This document shows, piece by piece, positions 59,228 to 64,000 of a DNA stretch of 64,000 nucleotides. Position numbers and translations under genes: made by a program. Position 1 is the first letter of the stretch; every line of letters begins with the position of its first letter. A model generated the notes under the pieces. That model saw only the letters and a program-made list of their open reading frames with translations, was not told where the DNA came from and did no database searches. The stretch comes from Bradyrhizobium sp. Arg816 (lineage in GTDB: Bacteria; Pseudomonadota; Alphaproteobacteria; Rhizobiales; Xanthobacteraceae). The stretch lies in NCBI RefSeq assembly GCF_029989365.1, contig NZ_JAPRAQ010000025.1, positions 62,001 to 126,000 on the forward strand. Reading direction: 5' to 3'.

Positions 59228-60187
59228 TCAGGCCTCGCGCAGCTCCGATGGCGTCGCGCCAAAACGCTTGCGGAAGGCGCGGTTAAAATAGGACAGGTCG
59301 GAGAAGCCCGAGGAATGCGCGATGTCGCTGATCTTGCGTGCCCTCGCGCGGGGATCGCCGAGCAGCTTGCGCGCCAGCACCAGGCGCTGCTCCAGCACGA
59401 ATTCGGTGAAGGTCGTGCCGGCCTGCTCGAACAGGCGTTGCGCCTGGCGCGGGCTGAGCCCTGAGCGCGTCGCGATCTCGGACAGACAGAGATCGTTGCG
59501 GCCGAGCGCGGCCATCACGTCGGCACGCATGAGATCGAGACGGGCCGCCGCATGTCCGCGACCGCGCGCAAGGCTTGCATGCTCCGCATCGGTGCCGAGC
59601 AGCAGGCCGACGAGATCGATCACGTGTTGCGCGGTCAGGCGCTGGCCGACGGCGTCGAGATGCGGCGCGTGATTGGCGGCGAGTGCGTGGTAGCGGAAGA
59701 TCGTCTCGGCCACCGCGCCATCCGAGAGCACTTGCGACAGCTTGTCCTCGGCACGCGGATTGATGTCGAGCAGCGCGCGGCGCGGCATGCGGATGCTGGT
59801 GAAGCGATCTTCCTGGGTGTGGCCGACGGTGCCGGTGACGCCCATGTCGACGAGCACCATCTGCGCGGGCGCAAGCTCGACGGTGTGGCCGTTCTGCCCG
59901 ACGCGGACGAGACCCGCATGCGCGGCGATCAGGACCAGATCGTCACTGCCATCAGCAAGATGGCTCTGCGTGCGCGAATATTGCGCGGAGGCACCTTCGG
60001 GAATGGCCAACGCGATATTGTCGACCACGCTGACCTGGAGCCGGCAATCGATGCTGTCGCCATGGCTCGGCCCGACATCGAGACCGCAGGGACCGAAGGC
60101 CCGCTCGCGCCAATGTTCGAAGGCCGGACCATGCGGAAGACCCGCATATTGGTGGACGAAGATGCCCGGCGTCTTTGCTGCATCCAT
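59228..60187 (-). CDS. AraC family transcriptional regulator
   Basis: 319 residues. An N-terminal sensor (AraC_binding_2-like, about 30-190) is followed by two C-terminal helix-turn-helices (about 215-318; DLCLSEIATRSGLSPRQAQR and ISDIAHSSGFSDLSYFNRAF). The sensor type is found in regulators of aromatic or amine use. Start MDAAKTPG at 60187 fits; a longer frame upstream is not family-like. Targets unknown. Confidence 0.9.
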   Translation of the reverse strand: MDAAKTPGIFVHQYAGLPHGPAFEHWRERAFGPCGLDVGPSHGDSIDCRLQVSVVDNIALAIPEGASAQYSRTQSHLADGSDDLVLIAAHAGLVRVGQNGHTVELAPAQMVLVDMGVTGTVGHTQEDRFTSIRMPRRALLDINPRAEDKLSQVLSDGAVAETIFRYHALAANHAPHLDAVGQRLTAQHVIDLVGLLLGTDAEHASLARGRGHAAARLDLMRADVMAALGRNDLCLSEIATRSGLSPRQAQRLFEQAGTTFTEFVLEQRLVLARKLLGDPRARARKISDIAHSSGFSDLSYFNRAFRKRFGATPSELREA

Positions 60188-60351
60188 CTGACTTCTAGCC
60201 CCTCTCCGGCACCATGATGTGCAGCGCCGACTGCAAATTCCGGGCATTTGACGCCGCGGATTGCGGGGAGGTTCAAAGCGGGAGCGGATTCGGCAGGACT
60301 TGTCGGGTTGCGACGGCTGGACGGACCTTGGCGACGGTCGAGCGCCGTGTA

Positions 60352-60380
60352 GCCCGGATTGCGCTGCGCTCCATCCGGGC
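60352..60380. repeat. Short inverted repeat (GCCCGGAT family)
   Basis: GCCCGGAT and ATCCGGGC around TGCGCTGCGCTCC, 17 bp past the anti-sigma factor stop. It is a common Bradyrhizobium intergenic element and may act as a transcript end. Confidence 0.78.
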
Positions 60381-60396
60381 CACGGCGCCACGACAC

Positions 60397-61455
60397 TTAC
60401 TTCTTCGCGGGCGCCTGCGGCTGAGACGGCGGTACGGTCTCGATCAGCTTGCCGGAAAACACCGGAGCCGAGGTCGGCTGGCCGTTGGGCGAGCCGCCGG
60501 CCTGCTCGACGGTCACGGCGTAGGTCGCACCGTTGACGACCTCGGGATCGAAGGAGCCGAGCACCGGGCGCGCGGTGAAATCGCCCGCGCCGATCACGCC
60601 GAGCGAGCGCGGACGCGGCAGCTTGTCGGAGATCAGCCAGAGCTCGAAGCTCTTGCCGGCCTCCGGGGTCGCGCCGACCTTACGCACGGTGAAATTCCGC
60701 GTCGCGCCGTCGACCGTGAGAATGAAGGCGGGACCGCCGCCCTGGCCCTGCAACAGCGCGACATATTGCGAAGCAGCCGTGAGCGGCGCCGGCGTCTTCA
60801 CTTCCACCGTCTGGATGCGCGGCGCCGGACGCAAGCCGCCCGGCAGCGCATCGGGCCGGAAGATCTGAAGCGACAGCGTCACCAGCAGCGCGGCCGCAAG
60901 CGCGCCTGCGGCGGAGGCGATGGTGCGCCAACGTTTCACGCGGCTCTCGAGCCGGATGACGTTGCTGTTGTCGGCGACCGGCGCCTGCGGCGCGCGCGCG
61001 ACGTCAGGATCGGGCGCATGGACCTGCGGCATGAATACCGGCGCGATGTCGGGAAGCGCATCGAATGCGGGCCGCGCCGTCCCCGGCTGCTCTGCTTCGG
61101 AAGGCTGCAGCTCCGGTTGCGGCGCGGCGTTCGGTGACGGCTCGGGCGGTGCAGCTTCGATCGGGGAGAACTCCGGCACAGGTAGTGGCGGCGGCGAAGC
61201 TTCCGGCGCAGGGGTCTCCTGTGCAAAGTCCGTCCGCGCAAGCTCGGACCGGATATTCTCCCACACGATCGGGCGCGGCTCGACCGAGCCGACCATCTGG
61301 TTGAGGACGCCGAGCCGGTAAGCCCAGGCCTGCACGACATCGGCGAACGCCTTGTCCACGGCCATCATGGTCTCGACCTGCGCGCGCTCGTCGGCGTCGA
61401 GCGTACCGAGCGCATATTCCGCGGCGAGCGCGATATGGTCCTCCGTGTAGGCCAT
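60397..61455 (-). CDS. Anti-sigma factor (RskA type), membrane-anchored
   Basis: 352 residues. The N-terminal zinc-free anti-sigma domain (about 5-80; LAAEYALGTLDADERAQVE) binds the ECF sigma factor. Then come a Pro/Glu-rich linker (about 90-170), one transmembrane helix (about 190-212, TIASAAGALAAALLVTLSLQ) and a periplasmic RskA domain (about 225-330; KSFELWLISDKLPRPRSLGV). Start MAYTEDH at 61455, 37 bp after the sigma factor stop. Envelope signals probably release the sigma factor. Confidence 0.92.
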   Translation of the reverse strand: MAYTEDHIALAAEYALGTLDADERAQVETMMAVDKAFADVVQAWAYRLGVLNQMVGSVEPRPIVWENIRSELARTDFAQETPAPEASPPPLPVPEFSPIEAAPPEPSPNAAPQPELQPSEAEQPGTARPAFDALPDIAPVFMPQVHAPDPDVARAPQAPVADNSNVIRLESRVKRWRTIASAAGALAAALLVTLSLQIFRPDALPGGLRPAPRIQTVEVKTPAPLTAASQYVALLQGQGGGPAFILTVDGATRNFTVRKVGATPEAGKSFELWLISDKLPRPRSLGVIGAGDFTARPVLGSFDPEVVNGATYAVTVEQAGGSPNGQPTSAPVFSGKLIETVPPSQPQAPAKK

Positions 61456-61492
61456 CACTTGCAGTCCAGAACCACCCTCACAATGCAAGCCC

Positions 61493-62038
61493 TCATAGTC
61501 CGAGGCACTCGCGGATATCCAACATGCTGCGCCGGAGCCACGTCTTCACCGTGTTGACGGGCGCAGCGAATTTTTCCGCCAATTGCTCGCGGCTCCAGCC
61601 GTTGTAATAGGCGAGAAGCACGAGCCTCTGACGATCCGGCTCGAGCCGGCCGATGCATTCCAGGAGCCGCTTCAACTCCTCGGTCATCTCCCTCCGCGCC
61701 AGCGGATCGGGGCTGTCGGCAGCGACTTCCATCGCCTGCGGCTCTTCCTCGATGGAGACTTCCGTCTTCTTGCGCACGATGTCGATGGCGCGGTTGCGCG
61801 CGATCGATGCCATCCATGTGATCGGCGACGACAAGGCCGGATTGAACTGGCCGGCGCCGTTCCAGATCTTGACGTAGGTCTCCTGAATGACCTCCTCTGC
61901 GAGATCCTGTCGACGCAAGATACGGAGCACGACGCCATAGAGTTTCGCGCGCGTGGCGACGTAGAGGCGCTCGAACGCGGCCTGATCGCCCCTGGCGACC
62001 TCCCCAATCAGCCCGACCAGCTCTGCTGGCGTCAGCAT
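61493..62038 (-). CDS. ECF RNA polymerase sigma factor (SigK-like)
   Basis: 181 residues. Sigma-70 region 2 (about 20-90, EVIQETYVKIWNGAGQF and PITWMASIARNRAIDIVRKK) and region 4 (about 120-178, LVLLAYYNGWSREQLAEKFA and VNTVKTWLRRSM). Start ATG 62038 gives the family N terminus; a GTG 12 bp upstream is possible. It is cotranscribed with its RskA-type anti-sigma factor. Regulon unknown; it is not the EcfG stress factor, as no PhyR or NepR is adjacent. Confidence 0.93.
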   Translation of the reverse strand: MLTPAELVGLIGEVARGDQAAFERLYVATRAKLYGVVLRILRRQDLAEEVIQETYVKIWNGAGQFNPALSSPITWMASIARNRAIDIVRKKTEVSIEEEPQAMEVAADSPDPLARREMTEELKRLLECIGRLEPDRQRLVLLAYYNGWSREQLAEKFAAPVNTVKTWLRRSMLDIRECLGL

Positions 62039-62156
62039 TCTGCCCCCCACACACGGCCTGTCGCGTTCCGCGCAGGCCCTGGCACTCCGCTACCATAGCG
62101 CGCGGCAAAGCCCATCACCAAGGGGCGGCGCGCCACGCTGTGGATAGCAAACGCGA

Positions 62157-62181
62157 AACCCGGACCTTGCGGGTCCGGGTT
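62157..62181 (-). terminator. Terminator after fliJ
   Basis: AACCCGGACC and GGTCCGGGTT, 10-bp perfect arms with a 5-nt loop, 38 bp past the fliJ stop and followed on that strand by TCGCGTTT. It probably ends the fliI-fliJ transcript. Confidence 0.72.
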
Positions 62182-62218
62182 CGACGAATTCTCGGCTGTT
62201 GGACCGCTGGCTGCGCCG

Positions 62219-62638
62219 TCAGGCGACGGCGCCGATGCGGGCGCGCATCAGGCCGATGCTGTCGAGATCGGCCTGCTCGCGGGCGTTTTCTTCGGCGCGC
62301 TCGCGGGCCTGGTCACGCTCGTCGAGGAGCTCGACCTTCTTCAGTTCCTCGAAGGCTTCGGCCAGCGCGGCCTTGGCTTCGTCGAGCTGGCCCTTCAGTT
62401 CGTCGGCCGAGCGGGTCAGGTTCTCGCGGCGCTGAATCGCGGCCTTGGCATAGGTCGGATAAGCGAAGTGCGAGGGATCGTTGATCCCGGCACGCTCCTG
62501 CTCGGTCGTGATCTCGCGTTCAAGATCGGTCGACATCCGCTGGAAGTCGGCGATCATGGTCTCGATCTGGGTGACCCGGCGGCGCTTCTCGTCGACCTGA
62601 AATTTCTTCAGGCGGATGAGGGTATCACGTGACTTCAT
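62219..62638 (-). CDS. fliJ: Flagellar export protein FliJ
   Basis: 139 residues, nearly all one long antiparallel coiled coil of charged helices, the stalk of the flagellar export ATPase. The N-terminal MKSRDTLIRLKKFQVDEKRR matches alphaproteobacterial FliJ. It promotes export by linking FliI to FlhA, whose gene is about 5 kb away. It follows fliI with a 121-bp gap that holds a nested hairpin. Confidence 0.9.
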   Translation of the reverse strand: MKSRDTLIRLKKFQVDEKRRRVTQIETMIADFQRMSTDLEREITTEQERAGINDPSHFAYPTYAKAAIQRRENLTRSADELKGQLDEAKAALAEAFEELKKVELLDERDQARERAEENAREQADLDSIGLMRARIGAVA

Positions 62639-62683
62639 CGACTCATACTCCCCAGAAGTCCCCTGGCTGCACGTGGGACGTCA

Positions 62684-62720
62684 CCGGTCTCCCCACAGGC
62701 CCTAATAGGGCCAAGACCGG
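62684..62720. repeat. Nested inverted repeat between fliI and fliJ
   Basis: Outer arms CCGGTCT/AGACCGG enclose the perfect palindrome GGCCCTA-A-TAGGGCC (62698-62712). In the RNA it would form a two-tier stem in the fliJ leader, 46 bp before the fliJ start. Confidence 0.6.
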
Positions 62721-62759
62721 CTCTGCTACTCTGTGAGAGCGGATGATGACCTGACAAAG

Positions 62760-64000
62760 TTAGCGTTCCGTTTCCAAATCACCGAGGATTTGCGCCAACT
62801 GGCGGTAGCCGTCCGCCAGTGATGCATTTTCGTCCTTGCGCTGGCGCAGGAACGCCTCCAGCGGCTCGTGCAGCCGGATCGCCTCGTCGACCTCGGGGCT
62901 GGAACCGGCCCGGTAGGCCCCGAGCCGGATCAATTCCTCCATGTCGGCATAGGTCGCCATCACTTGGCGGGCCCGCTGGATGGTCGGCCAGAACTGCGGA
63001 TCGGCCGATTTCGGCATGGTGCGGGAGACGGATTTGAGGATGTTGATGGCGGGGTAACGGCCGCGCTCGGCAATCGAGCGCTGCATCACGATATGGCCGT
63101 CGAGGATGCCGCGGACGGCATCCGCAATCGGCTCGTTATGGTCGTCGCCGTCGACCAACACCGTGAAGATCGCGGTGATCGCGCCCTCACCGAGGCCCGG
63201 CCCCGCGCGCTCCAGAAGCTTCGGCAGCTCGGTGAACACGGTCGGCGTATAACCCTTGGCGGTCGGCGGCTCGCCGGCGGACAGGCCGATCTCGCGCTGG
63301 GCCATGGCGAAGCGCGTCACCGAGTCCATCAGGCAGAGCACGTCCTTCTCTTCATCGCGAAAGTACTCCGCCACCGCGAGCGTGAGATACGCCGCCTGGC
63401 GCCGCATCAGCGCCGGCTCGTCCGAGGTCGCGACCACCACGACCGAGCGCGCAAGGCCCTCCTCGCCGAGATCGTCCTGCAAAAATTCCTGGACCTCGCG
63501 GCCGCGTTCGCCGATCAGCCCGATCACGCTGACCGCGGCATCGACGTTGCGCGCGAGCATCGACAGCAGCACCGATTTGCCGACGCCGGACCCTGCGAAA
63601 ATGCCCATGCGCTGGCCGCGGCAGCAGGTGAGGAATGTGTTCATCGCGCGCACGCCGAGATCGAGCGGGGCGCCGACGCGCTTGCGCGAATGCGCCGGCG
63701 GCGGCGAATTGCGGTATGGCATCGGCGCCGGGCCCTGCGGCAATGGCCCCTTGCCGTCGATCGGTTCGCCCAGCGCGTTGACGACGCGGCCGAGCCAGGC
63801 CGATGACGGACGCACTTGGTTGGCGGCATTGGCGATGACGGCCTTGCAGCCGCGGCGCACCCCGTCCAGGCCGGCGAACGGCATCACGACAGCGTTGTTG
63901 CCGGAGAAGCCGATCACCTCGCAGGGAATGGAACGGTTCGCGCCGGTCTCGATCACGAGCCGCGCACCGACCGACATCGCGTGAATGGGTCCGGCCACTT
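62760..64000 (-). CDS. fliI: Flagellum-specific ATP synthase FliI, 5' end cut by window
   Basis: About 413 codons visible; the family is about 440 residues, so roughly 25-30 N-terminal residues lie past base 64000. Walker A is AGSGVGKS (about residue 136 of the visible part) and Walker B is VLCLMDSVTRFA. GERGREVQEF and the C-terminal helical domain are typical. It energises export of flagellar proteins through FlhA. The GTG near 63998 is internal; the frame continues beyond the window. Confidence 0.94.
   Translation of the reverse strand, partial: VAGPIHAMSVGARLVIETGANRSIPCEVIGFSGNNAVVMPFAGLDGVRRGCKAVIANAANQVRPSSAWLGRVVNALGEPIDGKGPLPQGPAPMPYRNSPPPAHSRKRVGAPLDLGVRAMNTFLTCCRGQRMGIFAGSGVGKSVLLSMLARNVDAAVSVIGLIGERGREVQEFLQDDLGEEGLARSVVVVATSDEPALMRRQAAYLTLAVAEYFRDEEKDVLCLMDSVTRFAMAQREIGLSAGEPPTAKGYTPTVFTELPKLLERAGPGLGEGAITAIFTVLVDGDDHNEPIADAVRGILDGHIVMQRSIAERGRYPAINILKSVSRTMPKSADPQFWPTIQRARQVMATYADMEELIRLGAYRAGSSPEVDEAIRLHEPLEAFLRQRKDENASLADGYRQLAQILGDLETER

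Noticed and set aside
62760..63998. GTG at 63998 as the fliI start
   Set aside because: FliI proteins extend about 25-30 residues further, and the frame is open to the window edge.

Overview
The window looks like a chromosomal segment of a Bradyrhizobium-type alphaproteobacterium. The evidence is uniformly high GC, strong GC bias at third codon positions, many solute ABC operons, flagellar genes of alphaproteobacterial type, small proteins of kinds common in this genus, and several families of dispersed intergenic inverted repeats resembling those scattered through Bradyrhizobium genomes. The genus is an inference. I found no tRNA, rRNA, CRISPR array, transposase or phage gene.

Layout. 1-6.7 kb: a carbohydrate ABC uptake operon (ATPase cut by the window edge, zinc alcohol dehydrogenase, two permeases, binding protein) divergent from a LacI regulator and a short-chain dehydrogenase, with three LacI-like operators between. 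6.7-10.5 kb: polysaccharide flippase, Tat-exported GH10 xylanase and a DUF6492 protein. 10.6-14.9 kb: an isoaspartyl methyltransferase-like gene overlapping a SAM-cyclase-ATPase-TPR signalling protein. 15.0-23.7 kb: a compact nonribosomal peptide locus (2146-residue synthetase, 55-residue Lys-rich protein, Sfp-type phosphopantetheinyl transferase, flavin monooxygenase). 23.7-27.9 kb: a sulfonate/nitrate/taurine-type ABC operon and a Crp/Fnr regulator. 28.1-32.9 kb: an acetylpolyamine/HDAC-family hydrolase, an SMP-30-like beta-propeller, a haem c sugar-dehydrogenase-like protein and two small proteins. 32.9-43.6 kb: enoyl-CoA hydratase, then amine and D-amino-acid catabolism (gamma-glutamyltransferase, PuuB-like oxidase, polar amino-acid ABC transporter, dadA, omega-aminotransferase) with two XRE-cupin regulators. 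43.6-48.3 kb: a YagTSR/PaoABC-type molybdenum hydroxylase divergent from a TetR regulator. 48.3-50.0 kb: DUF4864 protein and an MFS transporter. 50.1-54.6 kb: a periplasmic copper-handling operon (His-rich protein, lipoprotein, TolC-type lipoprotein, multicopper oxidase, cupredoxin, CusF-like protein). 54.7-64.0 kb: flhA, a small membrane protein with a candidate EcfG promoter, an NDH-2-like oxidoreductase, an AraC regulator, an ECF sigma/anti-sigma pair, and fliJ-fliI (fliI cut by the edge).

The most interesting part is the peptide locus. The synthetase reads as acyl-ligase/PCP/C/A/PCP/C with no thioesterase, and its second adenylation domain has Val where amino-acid-activating domains carry Asp. 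It sits beside its own activating enzyme and an overlapping flavin monooxygenase. I do not recognise the product. The regulatory DNA is also rich: LacI operators, TTCA/TGAA palindromes, a 20-bp-period direct repeat, a CtrA-like box with a perfect inverted repeat before flhA, and a candidate EcfG promoter.
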